This document shows, piece by piece, positions 37,391 through 46,714 of a stretch of DNA of 64,000 bases. The translations under genes and the position numbers were made by a program. Each line of letters begins with the position of its first letter. The stretch's first letter is position 1. The DNA is taken from contig JANJWO010000028.1 of NCBI GenBank assembly GCA_024709485.1, positions 38,631 to 102,630 of the forward strand, written 5' to 3'. The notes beneath the pieces were generated by a model. The model was not told the DNA's origin, did no database searches, and saw only the letters and a list, made by a program, of their open reading frames with translations. Source of the stretch: Hydrogenophilaceae bacterium. Its GTDB lineage: Bacteria > Pseudomonadota > Gammaproteobacteria > Burkholderiales > Thiobacillaceae.

Positions 37391-37911
37391 TCGAATCCGA
37401 GAAAATGATCAGAATTCCGGCCTTCTGCGCCGCCATGGCGCTGGCGGCTGTATCCTGGGCGGCGGACAGGGTGCCGCTGACGACCCCGGTTTCCGGCGTG
37501 GTGAAGGAAGTCTACGTGCAGGTCGGGCAAAGGGTGAAAAAAGGCGACAGGCTGCTGGCGTTGGACGATACGCGTCTCAAGGCGCGCGTCATGGAAGCCG
37601 AGGCGGGCGTGATGCGCGCCGGGCAGGAGGCCGAAGAGGCCGAGCGCGAACTGAAGCGCGCGGAGGATTTGTATGCGCGCGGCGTCAGTTCCACCACCGA
37701 ACTCGATGCGGCCAAGCTGAAGCATGCGCGCGTGACGGCCGGCGCCCGGGAAGCCGAGGCGCGGCTCATCATCGCCCGCAAGGATCTCGAAGACAGCGTG
37801 CTCAAGGCGCCGTTCGACGGCGTGATCCGGGGGCGTGAAGCCGAGCCCGGCATGTACGTGCCGGCGCAGCTCGACCCGCCGACGCTGATCCTTCTCGGCA
37901 AAATCCGCTAG
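37387..37911 (+). CDS. Miniature periplasmic adaptor (membrane-fusion-like) protein
   Basis: This 174-residue exported protein has a signal peptide (to ~residue 25) and the barrel-sandwich (lipoyl-like) halves TTPVSGVVKEVYVQVGQRVKKGDRLLALDD and DSVLKAPFDGVIRGREAEPGMYV, joined by one alpha-helical hairpin (~65-130). Normal adaptors of 350-430 residues add a beta-barrel and a membrane-proximal domain after this; here the protein ends right after the second lipoyl half (LLGKIR). It is complete with start, stop and 4-base coupling to the TolC-type gene, so it is a genuine short version rather than a visible truncation. How it would contact an inner-membrane pump is unclear. Confidence 0.8.
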   Translation: MIESEKMIRIPAFCAAMALAAVSWAADRVPLTTPVSGVVKEVYVQVGQRVKKGDRLLALDDTRLKARVMEAEAGVMRAGQEAEEAERELKRAEDLYARGVSSTTELDAAKLKHARVTAGAREAEARLIIARKDLEDSVLKAPFDGVIRGREAEPGMYVPAQLDPPTLILLGKIR

Positions 37912-37958
37912 CGGCGAGTTTCGTCAGGATTGACGCAGGCGCAAGGCCGGCCAGGCGG

Positions 37959-38582
37959 TCACAGGCCGGCGGTCTTGGTCGGCGCGGTGTAGCGCCAGTG
38001 CCTCTGCCAGGCATTGACCACCAGGGTCGGATACTCGGCGCGGCCGAGGCTGCCGTTGTAGCGGCCCAGGGCGCGGAAAAGGTCGCCTTTTTCCAGGTCG
38101 ATGTAGTGGCGCAGGATGAGCGCGCCGTATCGCAGATTGGTGCGCAGCTGGAAGAGATTGTGCTCGGGCGTGCCGATCACCTTGACCCAGAACGGCATGA
38201 CCTGGGTGTAGCCGCGCGCGCCGACCGATGACACGGCGTATTTCTTGAAGCCGCTTTCGACCTGGATCAGCCCCAGCATCAGCTCCGGATCGAGGCCGGC
38301 GCGGGTGGCTTCGTAGTACAGGGTCTGCAGGAATTCCAGGCGCTCTTCCGCGTCCGGGATGCGCTTGGCCAGGCGCTTCGACATTTCCGCGAGCCAGGCC
38401 TGGGCCTCGGGCGCTTTCAGCACCGAAACCTGAGTCACGGCCACGTCGGCCAGCGATTTGGACAGCCAGGCGCGGGCCGAGGCCGACATCGGTTCGTACA
38501 GCTGGCCGCCGGCCAAAACCGTCCCCGCCGCGCCCAGCAACAGGGCGGCAAACGCGAGTTTGGCGGTCCTCAGTCGGTTCAT
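37959..38582 (-). CDS. Lytic transglycosylase (SLT domain)
   Basis: This 207-residue exported muramidase has a signal peptide at residues 1-25 (ending VLAGG) and an SLT/lysozyme-like domain at ~95-195 with the catalytic Glu109 in [29 protein letters not shown] and the later [13 protein letters not shown] and ALGRYNGS motifs. It cleaves peptidoglycan glycan strands, forming anhydro-muramyl ends. The start overlaps the proS stop by 4 bases, giving a proS-SLT transcript that is conserved in betaproteobacteria. Confidence 0.93.
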   Translation of the reverse strand: MNRLRTAKLAFAALLLGAAGTVLAGGQLYEPMSASARAWLSKSLADVAVTQVSVLKAPEAQAWLAEMSKRLAKRIPDAEERLEFLQTLYYEATRAGLDPELMLGLIQVESGFKKYAVSSVGARGYTQVMPFWVKVIGTPEHNLFQLRTNLRYGALILRHYIDLEKGDLFRALGRYNGSLGRAEYPTLVVNAWQRHWRYTAPTKTAGL

Positions 38583-40288
38583 GCGGCTTGCAGCGCATCC
38601 AGCAAAACAGTCGATATTTCGCTTAACGGCACATTCCGCGCCGAACTTTCGCGCCGCGCCAGATATTCCACCATGCCGTCCTTGAGGCCGCGCTCGCCGA
38701 TGGTGACGCGATGCGGGATGCCGATCAGTTCGGCGTCGGCGAACATCACGCCCGGCCTTTCGTCACGGTCGTCGAGCAGCACCTCCAGCCCGGCCGCGGC
38801 CAGCTCGCCATACAACTGGTCCGCCGCCTGTTTCACCTGCTCGCTCTTGCGGTAGCCGACGGGGGTGATGACCACGGCGAAGGGCGCCATCGATGCCGGC
38901 CAGATGATGCCGCGCTCGTCGTGGTTCTGCTCGATGGCGGCCGCCACCACGCGCGAGACGCCGATGCCGTAGCAGCCCATTTCCATGACCTGGCTCTTGC
39001 CGTTCTCGTCGAGGAAGCTCGCCGACAGCGCTTCGGAATACTTGGTGCGCAACTGGAACACGTGGCCGACCTCGATGCCGCGGCACAGTTCCAGGCTACC
39101 CTTGCCGTCGGGGCTGGGGTCGCCGGCCACCACGTTGCGAATGTCGACGAACACCGGCTCGGGCAGGTCGCGGCCGAAATTGACCCCGGTGTAGTGGAAG
39201 CCGGTGTCGTTGGCGCCGCACACGAAGTCGGCGAGGTTCATCAACGCGCGGTCGGCCAGCACCGGGATGTTCAAGCCTACCGGGCCGACCGAGCCGGGCG
39301 CGGCGCCGCAGATGTCGCGCACCACGGCGTCAGGGGCGAGGCGCACCTCGTCCGGCAGCTGCTCGAGCTTGGACGCCTTGATTTCGTTCAACTGGTGGTC
39401 GCCGCGCAAGAGCAGGGCCACCGGGCCGTCATTGCCTTCGACGATGAGGGTCTTGACCAGGCGGCCGGGCTCGATTTTCAGGAAGGCGGAGACTTCCTCG
39501 ATGCTGTGCTGGCCTGGGGTGTAGACCTTTTCCATCGCGGCGGCCGGGGCGGGGCGCGCGGCGGCGGGCGGCAGCGCTTCGGCCAGTTCGACGTTGGCGG
39601 CGTAGTCGGAATCGGGGCAGTAGGCGAGGGCGTCTTCGCCGGAATCGGCCAGCACGTGGAATTCGTGCGAGCCGGAGCCGCCGATGGCGCCGGTGTCGGC
39701 GGCGACGGCGCGGAACTTCAGGCCGAGGCGGGTGAAGATGCGGGTGTAGGTGTCGTACATCACGCGGTATTCGCGCTGCAGGTCTTCGAAGCTCGCGTGG
39801 AAGGAATAGGCGTCCTTCATCAGGAATTCGCGCGCGCGCATCACCCCGAAGCGCGGGCGGATCTCGTCGCGGAACTTGGTCTGGATCTGGTAGAAATTCA
39901 CCGGCAGCTGGCGATAAGAGCGGATTTCCTTGCGCGCGATGTCGGTGATGACTTCCTCGTGGGTGGGGCCGAAGCAGAAGTCGCGCTCGTGGCGGTCCTT
40001 GATCTTCAGCATCTGCGGCCCGAACACCGCCCAGCGCCCGGACTCCTGCCACAGCTCGGCCGGCTGCACCGCGGGCATGAAGAGCTCGACTGCGCCAGAT
40101 TTGTTCATTTCCTCGCGCACGATGGCCTCGACCTTGCGCAGCACCCTGAGGCCCAGCGGCATCCAGGAATAGAGGCCGGAGCCGAGACGGCGGATCATGC
40201 CGGTGCGCAGCATCAGTTTATGGGAGACGAGTTCGGCCTCGGCGGGCGCTTCCTTGCTGGTGGAGAGGAAAAACTGCGTAAGACGCAT
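38579..40288 (-). CDS. proS: Prolyl-tRNA synthetase (bacterial type)
   Basis: This 569-residue class II synthetase shows motif 2 at [25 protein letters not shown] and motif 3 at the [14 protein letters not shown] block. A YbaK-like editing domain is inserted at ~225-400 ([35 protein letters not shown]) for clearing Ala-tRNA(Pro), and an anticodon-binding domain ends the protein. The length is normal. Only 75 bp separate it from the divergent spermidine-synthase-like gene. Confidence 0.97.
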   Translation of the reverse strand: MRLTQFFLSTSKEAPAEAELVSHKLMLRTGMIRRLGSGLYSWMPLGLRVLRKVEAIVREEMNKSGAVELFMPAVQPAELWQESGRWAVFGPQMLKIKDRHERDFCFGPTHEEVITDIARKEIRSYRQLPVNFYQIQTKFRDEIRPRFGVMRAREFLMKDAYSFHASFEDLQREYRVMYDTYTRIFTRLGLKFRAVAADTGAIGGSGSHEFHVLADSGEDALAYCPDSDYAANVELAEALPPAAARPAPAAAMEKVYTPGQHSIEEVSAFLKIEPGRLVKTLIVEGNDGPVALLLRGDHQLNEIKASKLEQLPDEVRLAPDAVVRDICGAAPGSVGPVGLNIPVLADRALMNLADFVCGANDTGFHYTGVNFGRDLPEPVFVDIRNVVAGDPSPDGKGSLELCRGIEVGHVFQLRTKYSEALSASFLDENGKSQVMEMGCYGIGVSRVVAAAIEQNHDERGIIWPASMAPFAVVITPVGYRKSEQVKQAADQLYGELAAAGLEVLLDDRDERPGVMFADAELIGIPHRVTIGERGLKDGMVEYLARRESSARNVPLSEISTVLLDALQAA

Positions 40289-40363
40289 GATTCGGGTCGG
40301 TTAAAATTGTGAAAACGCGATTTTACCCGACCCTTTCCCCTTCGCCCTGCCCCCTTCACACAA

Positions 40364-41146
40364 ATGCGCCTGTTCTCCAAACGCCTCGCCAAGTCCGTCA
40401 GTCCGGAGATGACCGTGGAGGTCACCGAGTCGCGCGGCGTCCGCCAGCTGCAGCTGGGCACCCAGGCGATCCAGAGCGCCATGCGCATTTCCCGGCCCTG
40501 GGACCTGGAACTCGCCTACACGCGGGCGATGATGGCTTTCCTGCTGTTCCGGGCCGGACCGGAGGAGGTGCTGATGATCGGCCTGGGCGGCGGTTCGCTG
40601 GCCAAGTTCATCCGCAAATATCGGCCGCAGACGCGCATTACCGCGGTGGAGATTTCGCCGCAGGTGGTGGCGGCGGCGCGCGGCCATTTTTTCCTGCCCG
40701 AGGACGACGCGCATCTCCGGGTCTTGATTGAAGACGGTGCTGCATACGTGCCCGCGCATCCGGCCAGTGCCGATGTCATCCTGCTCGACGGCTTCGATGC
40801 CGGCAACCAGGTGGAGAGCCTGGCCGCGCTCGATTTCTACCAGGCCTGCCGGCGCGCGCTGAAGCCTGGCGGCGTGCTGGTGGTCAATTTGTGGGGGCGC
40901 GACCCCGGCTTCGCCACCTGGTTCTCCCGCCTGAGCGCGGCCTTCGACGGCGAGGTGGCCTGGCTGCCGGTGATGGGCAAGAGCAATGTCATCGTCTTCG
41001 CGCTTGCCGAGGGCGATGGCCGCGCGAGGCTCGCGCGGGCGGAAATCGACAGGCTTGCAAAAAAATGGGGCCTGGACTTCGCGACCTTCGGGCGCGAACT
41101 GCGCTGGGCCGATGAGGCGGCGCCCTTGCTGGACAAGAAGCGCTAG
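40364..41146 (+). CDS. Spermidine synthase-like methyltransferase-fold protein
   Basis: This 260-residue protein related to SpeE has a SAM/dcSAM-binding motif VLMIGLGGGSLAKFI (~residues 70-83) and an acidic loop ITAVEISPQVVAAAR. True aminopropyltransferases carry a D-x-TDP-type catalytic segment after strand 4; here the equivalent is ILLDGFDAGNQVESL, without TDP, so a polyamine role is doubtful and another small-molecule transfer is possible. Orphan proteins of this type are widespread in betaproteobacteria next to proS. It is divergent from proS. Confidence 0.75.
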   Translation: MRLFSKRLAKSVSPEMTVEVTESRGVRQLQLGTQAIQSAMRISRPWDLELAYTRAMMAFLLFRAGPEEVLMIGLGGGSLAKFIRKYRPQTRITAVEISPQVVAAARGHFFLPEDDAHLRVLIEDGAAYVPAHPASADVILLDGFDAGNQVESLAALDFYQACRRALKPGGVLVVNLWGRDPGFATWFSRLSAAFDGEVAWLPVMGKSNVIVFALAEGDGRARLARAEIDRLAKKWGLDFATFGRELRWADEAAPLLDKKR

Positions 41147-41223
41147 GGCGCGCCGCGGCGGGGGCATTCAGGCCGGCCATGGATTCCCCGTCCCCGCTGC
41201 GGGCGGGGCGGCGGCTGCGCGGT

Positions 41224-41253
41224 TGCATTTTTCCGGTGGTGTGGAAAAATGCA
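41224..41253. promoter_or_regulatory. 11-bp perfect inverted repeat before rppH
   Basis: TGCATTTTTCC (41224-41234), 8-base loop, GGAAAAATGCA (41243-41253). It lies 33 bp before the rppH start and 78 bp after the previous stop. It could be a hairpin in the rppH leader or a terminator for the upstream gene on either strand, though no trailing U-tract follows the right arm. Confidence 0.5.
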
Positions 41254-41286
41254 GTCAGAGACTAATTGATTGGAAAGGTGGCGGCG

Positions 41287-41853
41287 ATGATCGACCGTGA
41301 CGGCTACCGCCCCAACGTCGGCATTATCCTGTGCAACGCCAGAAACCAGGTGTTCTGGGCCAAGCGCATCAATCAGCATGCCTGGCAGTTTCCCCAGGGC
41401 GGCATCCAGCCCGGGGAATCGCCGGAGCAGGCCATGTATCGCGAGCTGAGCGAGGAAGTCGGCCTGCTCCCCGAGCATGTGCGCATCCTGGGGCGCACCC
41501 GCAACTGGCTGCGCTACGACGTGCCCAGCCAATGGACGCGGCGCGACAATCGGGGCATCTACCGCGGGCAGAAGCAGATCTGGTTCCTGCTGCGGCTGAC
41601 CGGGCGCGACTGCGACGTCTGCCTGCGCGCGACCAGCCACCCGGAGTTCGATGCCTGGCGCTGGAGCGAATACTGGATCGAGCTGGAATCCGTCGTCGAG
41701 TTCAAGCGCGATGTCTACCGTTCCGCCCTGGAAGAGCTGGAACATTTCCTGCGCCGGGATGTGCGCTTTCTGCGCCGCCGCCCCGAGCGCCACGGACAGC
41801 GGTTGGCGGAACAACATGGACCGGCGCCGGTTGCCAAGGGGACCCCGGCCTGA
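41287..41853 (+). CDS. rppH: RNA pyrophosphohydrolase (Nudix)
   Basis: This 188-residue enzyme removes pyrophosphate from the 5' end of triphosphorylated RNAs to start decay. The Nudix box is complete (G38-x5-E44-x7-REL-x-EE-x-GL, residues 38-60), and [13 protein letters not shown] at the N-terminus and [13 protein letters not shown] are RppH-typical. The ATG at 41287 has an AAGGTGG ribosome-binding site and is preferred over the Met seven codons earlier. It overlaps the next gene by 38 bases. Confidence 0.95.
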   Translation: MIDRDGYRPNVGIILCNARNQVFWAKRINQHAWQFPQGGIQPGESPEQAMYRELSEEVGLLPEHVRILGRTRNWLRYDVPSQWTRRDNRGIYRGQKQIWFLLRLTGRDCDVCLRATSHPEFDAWRWSEYWIELESVVEFKRDVYRSALEELEHFLRRDVRFLRRRPERHGQRLAEQHGPAPVAKGTPA

Positions 41854-42184
41854 ATGCCGGCTCCGGCACGGGCTGCAGGTGCAGCCCGGCGTGCCCTTGT
41901 GGAAACTCGCGCCGACGCGGGACGCATCCGGCAAGCTGCTCTGCGACTTCATGGTGCTGATCCCGCGCCTGAAAACCCGGCAGCCGGCCGATATCGGCAC
42001 GGCGCAGAACTGGATTGCCGGCGTTTTGAACCAGCACAAGGAAGTGGTGTTCGCCAACATGGACCTGAAGCTGAACGTCCTCTGGGTCTCGCATCGCTAC
42101 CGCGCCGGCCTCATGCTGGAGATCGTCAGCGCGATCAGGCTGCGGGTTCCCGAGGCGGTGCTGGTGGCGCACAATACGCGCTGA
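41816..42184 (+). CDS. Conserved hypothetical protein downstream of rppH
   Basis: This 122-residue protein has no recognised domain. The first ~25 residues are Arg-rich ([18 protein letters not shown]) and read through the end of rppH in another frame, so a shorter start near 41880 is possible. The core [38 protein letters not shown] and [16 protein letters not shown] looks like a compact alpha/beta fold seen after rppH in related betaproteobacteria. No signal peptide or metal site is visible. A terminator follows. Confidence 0.6.
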   Translation: MDRRRLPRGPRPECRLRHGLQVQPGVPLWKLAPTRDASGKLLCDFMVLIPRLKTRQPADIGTAQNWIAGVLNQHKEVVFANMDLKLNVLWVSHRYRAGLMLEIVSAIRLRVPEAVLVAHNTR

Positions 42185-42212
42185 GGCCGGGGCCTGGCTT
42201 GCGCGCAGACAG

Positions 42213-42238
42213 GCACGGCCGTGCGGCCGCTTTTTTTG
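42213..42238 (+). terminator. Rho-independent terminator after the rppH operon
   Basis: A CGGCCG/CGGCCG-type hairpin (CGGCCGTGCGGCCGC) runs into T7, about 30 bases after the stop at 42184. Confidence 0.75.
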
Positions 42239-42322
42239 CGGCCTGGCTTGATGGCCAAGCCTAAAACAAGTTTCGCAGGCGTGAAATGCGCGAACGGACC
42301 GCAATACCAAGCTTCCCTAATA

Positions 42323-42351
42323 TTGCCTTGGCAAAACGAAGTCTATATACT
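42323..42351 (+). promoter_or_regulatory. Sigma-70 promoter of apbC
   Basis: TTGCCT (42323-42328), 17-bp spacer, TATACT (42346-42351). The -10 is overlapped by the IscR-type site, so binding there would block polymerase. Confidence 0.7.
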
Positions 42352-42371
42352 TGAGCAAATTAATCGGGTAT
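42347..42371. promoter_or_regulatory. IscR type 1 (Fe-S) operator overlapping the apbC -10
   Basis: A 25-bp site with left half ATACTTGA and right half TCGGGTAT around an A/T-rich centre. It matches the type 1 IscR consensus (ATAssyTGAct...agTCrrGTAT pattern) at nearly all conserved positions and the exact 25-bp length. IscR with its 2Fe-2S cluster represses such promoters, so apbC would be induced when Fe-S clusters are scarce. Confidence 0.75.
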
Positions 42372-42393
42372 TTTTTCTGGAGCACACTCTCAA

Positions 42394-43479
42394 ATGGCAA
42401 TGACCGAACAGCAGGTTCAATCCGCCCTCAAGGATCTGGTTGATCCCAACACCAAAAAGGATTTTGTCTCGACCAAGTCCGTGAAGGGCATCAAGGTGGA
42501 CGGCGACACTGTCTCCGTGGACATCGTGCTGGGCTACCCGGCCAAGAGCCAGCTCGCCGGCATCAAGGCCATGATCGAGGACAAGCTCAAGGCCGCCGGC
42601 GCCGCCGGCGCCACCGCCAACGTCAGCTTCAAGATCGTCTCTCACGGCGTGCAGAAGGGCGTGAAGCTGGTACCCGGCATCAAGAACATCATCGCCGTCG
42701 CCTCCGGCAAGGGCGGCGTGGGCAAGTCCACCACCGCCGTCAACCTGGCGCTGGCGCTGGCGGCCGAAGGCGCCTCCGTGGCCATGCTCGACGCCGACAT
42801 CTACGGCCCCTCGCAGCCCACCATGCTCGGCATCAATGGCCGCCCCGAGTCCGCCGACGGCAAGACCCTCGAGCCCATGATGGGCCACGGCATCCAGGCC
42901 ATGTCCATCGGCTTCATGATCGATCCCGACACTCCCATGGTATGGCGCGGCCCCATGGTGACCCAGGCGCTGGAACAGCTGCTGAACGACACCAACTGGA
43001 AAGACGTGGATTACCTGGTGGTCGACATGCCCCCCGGCACCGGCGACGTGCAGCTGACCCTGGCCCAGCGCGTGCCGGTGACCGGCGCCGTGATCGTCAC
43101 CACGCCGCAGGACATCGCGCTGATCGACGCGCGCAAGGGCCTCAAGATGTTCGAGAAGGTCGGCATCCCGATCATGGGCGTGGTCGAGAACATGTCGCTG
43201 CACATCTGCTCCAAGTGCGGTCACGAAGAGCGCATCTTCGGCGAGGGCGGCGGCGAGCGGATGTGCAAGGACTACAACGTCGAATTCCTCGGCGCGCTGC
43301 CGCTGGACATCCAGATCCGCGAGGAGACCGATGCCGGCAAGCCCACCGTGGTGGCGGCGCCCGAGTCGCGCATCGCCGACATCTACCGCCAGATCGCGCG
43401 CCGCGTGGCGGTGAAGATCGGCGAGTCGGCGGTGGACCACACCAGCAAGTTCCCCAACATCGTGATCCAGAACACCTGA
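42394..43479 (+). CDS. apbC: Iron-sulfur cluster carrier protein ApbC/Mrp
   Basis: This 361-residue P-loop ATPase carries and delivers 4Fe-4S clusters. The N-terminal MIP18/DUF59 domain (~residues 5-80) is followed by the ATPase with the deviant Walker [10 protein letters not shown] (105-113), Walker B-like [14 protein letters not shown] and the C272-x2-C275 motif that bridges a cluster between subunits. The promoter contains an IscR-type site directly over the -10, and a terminator (43514-43544) ends the unit, so it is monocistronic and probably induced by Fe-S stress. Confidence 0.95.
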   Translation: MAMTEQQVQSALKDLVDPNTKKDFVSTKSVKGIKVDGDTVSVDIVLGYPAKSQLAGIKAMIEDKLKAAGAAGATANVSFKIVSHGVQKGVKLVPGIKNIIAVASGKGGVGKSTTAVNLALALAAEGASVAMLDADIYGPSQPTMLGINGRPESADGKTLEPMMGHGIQAMSIGFMIDPDTPMVWRGPMVTQALEQLLNDTNWKDVDYLVVDMPPGTGDVQLTLAQRVPVTGAVIVTTPQDIALIDARKGLKMFEKVGIPIMGVVENMSLHICSKCGHEERIFGEGGGERMCKDYNVEFLGALPLDIQIREETDAGKPTVVAAPESRIADIYRQIARRVAVKIGESAVDHTSKFPNIVIQNT

Positions 43480-43513
43480 TCGCTGCCCCGGCGCGGTTCC
43501 GGACAGGCAAAAC

Positions 43514-43544
43514 AGGGGGGGCGCCAGGCCCCCTTTGTTTTTTT
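43514..43544 (+). terminator. Rho-independent terminator after apbC
   Basis: AGGGGG (43514-43519) pairs with CCCCCT (43529-43534) across a 9-base loop, followed by a T-rich tail. Confidence 0.8.
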
Positions 43545-43603
43545 GCAAACTCCCCGCCTTCTTCGTGGATAATTGCCTTTTTTCACGCCAACCAGAGAGC
43601 AGG

Positions 43604-44170
43604 ATGAGCATCAAGTCCGACAAATGGATTCGCCGCATGGCCGAAAGCCACGGCATGATCGACCCCTTCGAGCCCGGCCAGGTGAAGGAAGTCGCCGGCC
43701 GCCGCATCGTGTCCTACGGCACCTCGTCCTACGGCTACGACGTGCGCTGTTCGAACGAATTCAAGGTCTTCACCAACCTCAACCACACCCTGGTCGATCC
43801 CAAGGCCTTCGATCCGGATTCCTTCGTCGAAATCACCGGCGAGTCCTGCATCATTCCGCCCAATTCCTTCGCGCTGGCGCGCACCGTCGAGTATTTCCGC
43901 ATCCCGCGCAACATCCTGACCATCTGCCTCGGCAAGTCGACCTACGCGCGCTGCGGCATCATCGTCAACGTCACGCCGCTGGAGCCCGAGTGGGAAGGCC
44001 ACGTCACCCTGGAGTTTTCCAACACCACGCCGCTGCCGGCGCGCATCTACGCCAACGAGGGCGTGGCGCAGATGCTGTTCCTGGAATCCGACGAAGTCTG
44101 CGAAACCTCGTACAAGGACCGCGGCGGCAAGTATCAGGGTCAGACCGGCGTGACTTTGCCTAAGATATAA
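43604..44170 (+). CDS. dcd: dCTP deaminase
   Basis: This 188-residue enzyme deaminates dCTP to dUTP, feeding dTMP synthesis. Typical blocks are the N-terminal [56 protein letters not shown] with the catalytic Glu and nucleotide-binding Ser-Arg region, and the C-terminal [19 protein letters not shown] ribosome-binding site precedes the ATG. It lies between two terminators, so it is a single-gene unit. Confidence 0.97.
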   Translation: MSIKSDKWIRRMAESHGMIDPFEPGQVKEVAGRRIVSYGTSSYGYDVRCSNEFKVFTNLNHTLVDPKAFDPDSFVEITGESCIIPPNSFALARTVEYFRIPRNILTICLGKSTYARCGIIVNVTPLEPEWEGHVTLEFSNTTPLPARIYANEGVAQMLFLESDEVCETSYKDRGGKYQGQTGVTLPKI

Positions 44171-44181
44171 AAGAACGAAGT

Positions 44182-44227
44182 GCCGGGGGCCGGACGCCGC
44201 AGCAGGCGTCCGGCCCCCGGCTCTTTT
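44182..44227 (+). terminator. Very strong terminator after dcd
   Basis: A perfect 17-bp GC-rich stem (44182-44198 with 44205-44221) closes a 6-base loop and is followed by TCTTTT. It lies 12 bases after the dcd stop and 22 bases before the decarboxylase start. Confidence 0.9.
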
Positions 44228-44248
44228 GCCTCAGTACTGGAGTACTAC

Positions 44249-46492
44249 ATGAGATTCCGTTTCCCCGTCGTCGTCATCGACGAAGACTTCCGTTCCGAGA
44301 ACGCCAGCGGCCTGGGCATCCGCGCCCTGGCCACCGCCATCGAGGGCGAGGGGCTCGAGGTCCTGGGCGTCACCAGCTTCGGCGACGTGGCTTCTTTCGC
44401 GCAGCAGCAAAGCCGCGCTTCGACCTTCATCCTGTCGATCGACGACGAGCAGTTCTCCAGCCCGGATCTGGCCAACGAAGCCGTCGCGACCCTGCGCGCC
44501 TTCGTCGAGGAAATCCGCTTCCGCAACGCCGCCATTCCGATTTTTCTCTACGGCGAAACCCGCACCTCGCGTCACATCCCCAATGACGTGCTGCGCGAGC
44601 TGCATGGCTTCATCCACATGTACGAGGATACGCCCGAGTTCATCGCGCGCTACGTGGTGCGCGAGGCGCGCGCCTACCTCGATTCGCTGCCGCCGCCATT
44701 TTTCCGGGCGCTGACGCACTACGCCGCCGACGGCTCCTATTCCTGGCATTGCCCGGGCCACTCCGGCGGGGTGGCCTTTCTGAAGAGCCCGGTGGGGCAG
44801 ATGTTCCACCAGTTCTTCGGCGAAAACCTGCTGCGCGCCGACGTCTGCAACGCGGTCGAGGAGCTCGGCCAGCTGCTCGACCACACCGGGCCGGTGGCGG
44901 CGTCCGAACTCAACGCCGCGCGCATCTTCAACTGCGATCACCTGTTCTTCGTCACCAACGGCACCTCCACCTCGAACAAGATGGTGTGGCATTCCGCGGT
45001 GGCGCCCGGCGACGTGGTGGTGGTGGACCGCAACTGCCACAAGTCCATCCTGCACGCCATCACCATGACCGGCGCGATCCCGGTGTTCCTGACGCCGACG
45101 CGCAACCACTACGGCATCATCGGCCCGATCCCGAAAGACGAGTTCCGCTGGGAAAACATCGAGAAGAAGATCGCCGCGCACCCCTTCGCCAGCAAGAGCA
45201 AAGGCAAGCCGCGCATCCTCACCATCACCCAGAGCACCTACGACGGCATCCTCTACAACGTCGATGCCATCAAGGAGATGCTCGACGGCAGGATCGACAC
45301 CCTGCATTTCGACGAGGCCTGGCTGCCGCACGCCACCTTCCATGATTACTATCGCGGCATGCACGCCATCGGCCGCGATCGCCCGCGCTGCCAGGAATCC
45401 ATGGTGTTCTCCACGCAGTCCACGCACAAGCTGCTGGCGGGCCTGAGCCAGGCTTCGCAGATCCTGATCCAGGATTCGCAGACCCGCAAGCTCGACCGCG
45501 ACGTGTTCAACGAGGCTTATCTCATGCACACCTCGACCAGTCCGCAGTACGCCATCATCGCTTCCTGCGACGTGGCGGTCGCGATGATGGAGCCGCCAGG
45601 CGGCACGGCGCTGGTGGAAGAGTCCATCGCCGAGGCGCTCGATTTCCGCCGCGCCATGCGCAAGGTCGACGAGGAACTGGGCGAATCCTGGTGGTTCAAG
45701 GTGTGGGGGCCGGAGAATCTCGCGGAAGAGGGCATCGGTGAGCCACAAGACTGGGTGATCCGCGACAGCGAGCGCTGGCACGGCTTCGGCAACATCGCCG
45801 AAGGCTTCAACATGCTCGATCCCATCAAGGCCACGGTGATCACCCCCGGGCTGGACGTGGATGGCGACTTTGCCGACTGGGGCATGCCGGCATCCATCGT
45901 CACCAAGTATCTGGCCGAGCACGGCATCATCGTCGAGAAGACCGGCTTGTACTCGTTCTTCATCATGTTCACCATCGGCATCACCAAGGGCCGCTGGAAC
46001 ACCATGGTCACCGAACTGCAGCAGTTCAAGGACGACTACGACAACAACCAGCCGCTGTGGCGCGTGCTGCCGGAATTCGTCGCCAAGTTCCCGCGCTATG
46101 AGCGCATCGGCCTGAAGGACCTGTGCGACCAGATCCACGGCATCTACAAGGCGCACGACATCGCCCACCTGACCACGGAAATGTACCTGTCGGAAATGCA
46201 GCCGGCGATGAAGCCTTCGGATGCCTTCGCCAAGATGGCGCACCGCGAGATCGACCGCGTCGAGGTCGATCAGCTCGAAGGCCGCGTCACCAGCGTGCTG
46301 CTGACGCCCTATCCGCCCGGCATCCCGCTGTTGATTCCGGGCGAGCGTTTCAACAAGACCATCGTGCGCTATCTGCAATTCGCGCGCGAATTCAACGAGA
46401 AATTCCCCGGCTTCGAGACCGACATCCACGGCCTGGTCAAGGAACAGACCCCGAGCGGCGTGAAGTACCACGTGGACTGCGTGCGGGCGTGA
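44249..46492 (+). CDS. PLP-dependent Orn/Lys/Arg decarboxylase (class I)
   Basis: This 747-residue fold-type I decarboxylase has an N-terminal response-regulator-like wing domain (~1-130), the large PLP domain with Lys394 in STQSTHKLLAGLSQAS and the substrate block SWHCPGHSGG, and a C-terminal domain. The length and domain order are those of AdiA/LdcC/SpeC-type enzymes; arginine, lysine and ornithine specificity cannot be distinguished by eye, though 747 residues is closest to the arginine type. It would produce agmatine, cadaverine or putrescine, for acid resistance or polyamine supply. The start at 44249 is chosen because earlier in-frame codons lie in the dcd terminator. Confidence 0.9.
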   Translation: MRFRFPVVVIDEDFRSENASGLGIRALATAIEGEGLEVLGVTSFGDVASFAQQQSRASTFILSIDDEQFSSPDLANEAVATLRAFVEEIRFRNAAIPIFLYGETRTSRHIPNDVLRELHGFIHMYEDTPEFIARYVVREARAYLDSLPPPFFRALTHYAADGSYSWHCPGHSGGVAFLKSPVGQMFHQFFGENLLRADVCNAVEELGQLLDHTGPVAASELNAARIFNCDHLFFVTNGTSTSNKMVWHSAVAPGDVVVVDRNCHKSILHAITMTGAIPVFLTPTRNHYGIIGPIPKDEFRWENIEKKIAAHPFASKSKGKPRILTITQSTYDGILYNVDAIKEMLDGRIDTLHFDEAWLPHATFHDYYRGMHAIGRDRPRCQESMVFSTQSTHKLLAGLSQASQILIQDSQTRKLDRDVFNEAYLMHTSTSPQYAIIASCDVAVAMMEPPGGTALVEESIAEALDFRRAMRKVDEELGESWWFKVWGPENLAEEGIGEPQDWVIRDSERWHGFGNIAEGFNMLDPIKATVITPGLDVDGDFADWGMPASIVTKYLAEHGIIVEKTGLYSFFIMFTIGITKGRWNTMVTELQQFKDDYDNNQPLWRVLPEFVAKFPRYERIGLKDLCDQIHGIYKAHDIAHLTTEMYLSEMQPAMKPSDAFAKMAHREIDRVEVDQLEGRVTSVLLTPYPPGIPLLIPGERFNKTIVRYLQFAREFNEKFPGFETDIHGLVKEQTPSGVKYHVDCVRA

Positions 46493-46624
46493 GGGAACAG
46501 GCGCGAAGGGGGATGCCCGTCCGGCGCTAGCGCGCCAGCCTCCCTGCCGGGAGGGATGGGGTTTACCCTTTCTTCCTGAACGCCGCAGGCGCGGCCCCTG
46601 CCCCCTTCGCCGCCTTGCAGCTGC

Positions 46625-46653
46625 TTGTTTTTTTGGCAATTTGCGGGTAGAAT
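46625..46653 (+). promoter_or_regulatory. Promoter of the rpsF operon
   Basis: TTGTTT (46625-46630), 17-bp spacer, TAGAAT (46648-46653). A leader of about 55 bases follows, containing CCGT...ACGG pairing at ~46674-46687 that could belong to an S6:S18 autoregulatory structure, but I cannot confirm that motif by eye. Confidence 0.6.
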
Positions 46654-46714
46654 CCCGCGCTTTCCTTGCTCCACCGTCGCGCAACGGGGGGCTCAATCAA
46701 CCGAAAGGAGAACC

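Noticed and set aside
46655..46714. S6:S18 autoregulatory RNA in the rpsF leader
   Set aside because: A short CCGT...ACGG pairing is present but the diagnostic bulge cannot be confirmed by eye; mentioned only within the promoter entry.
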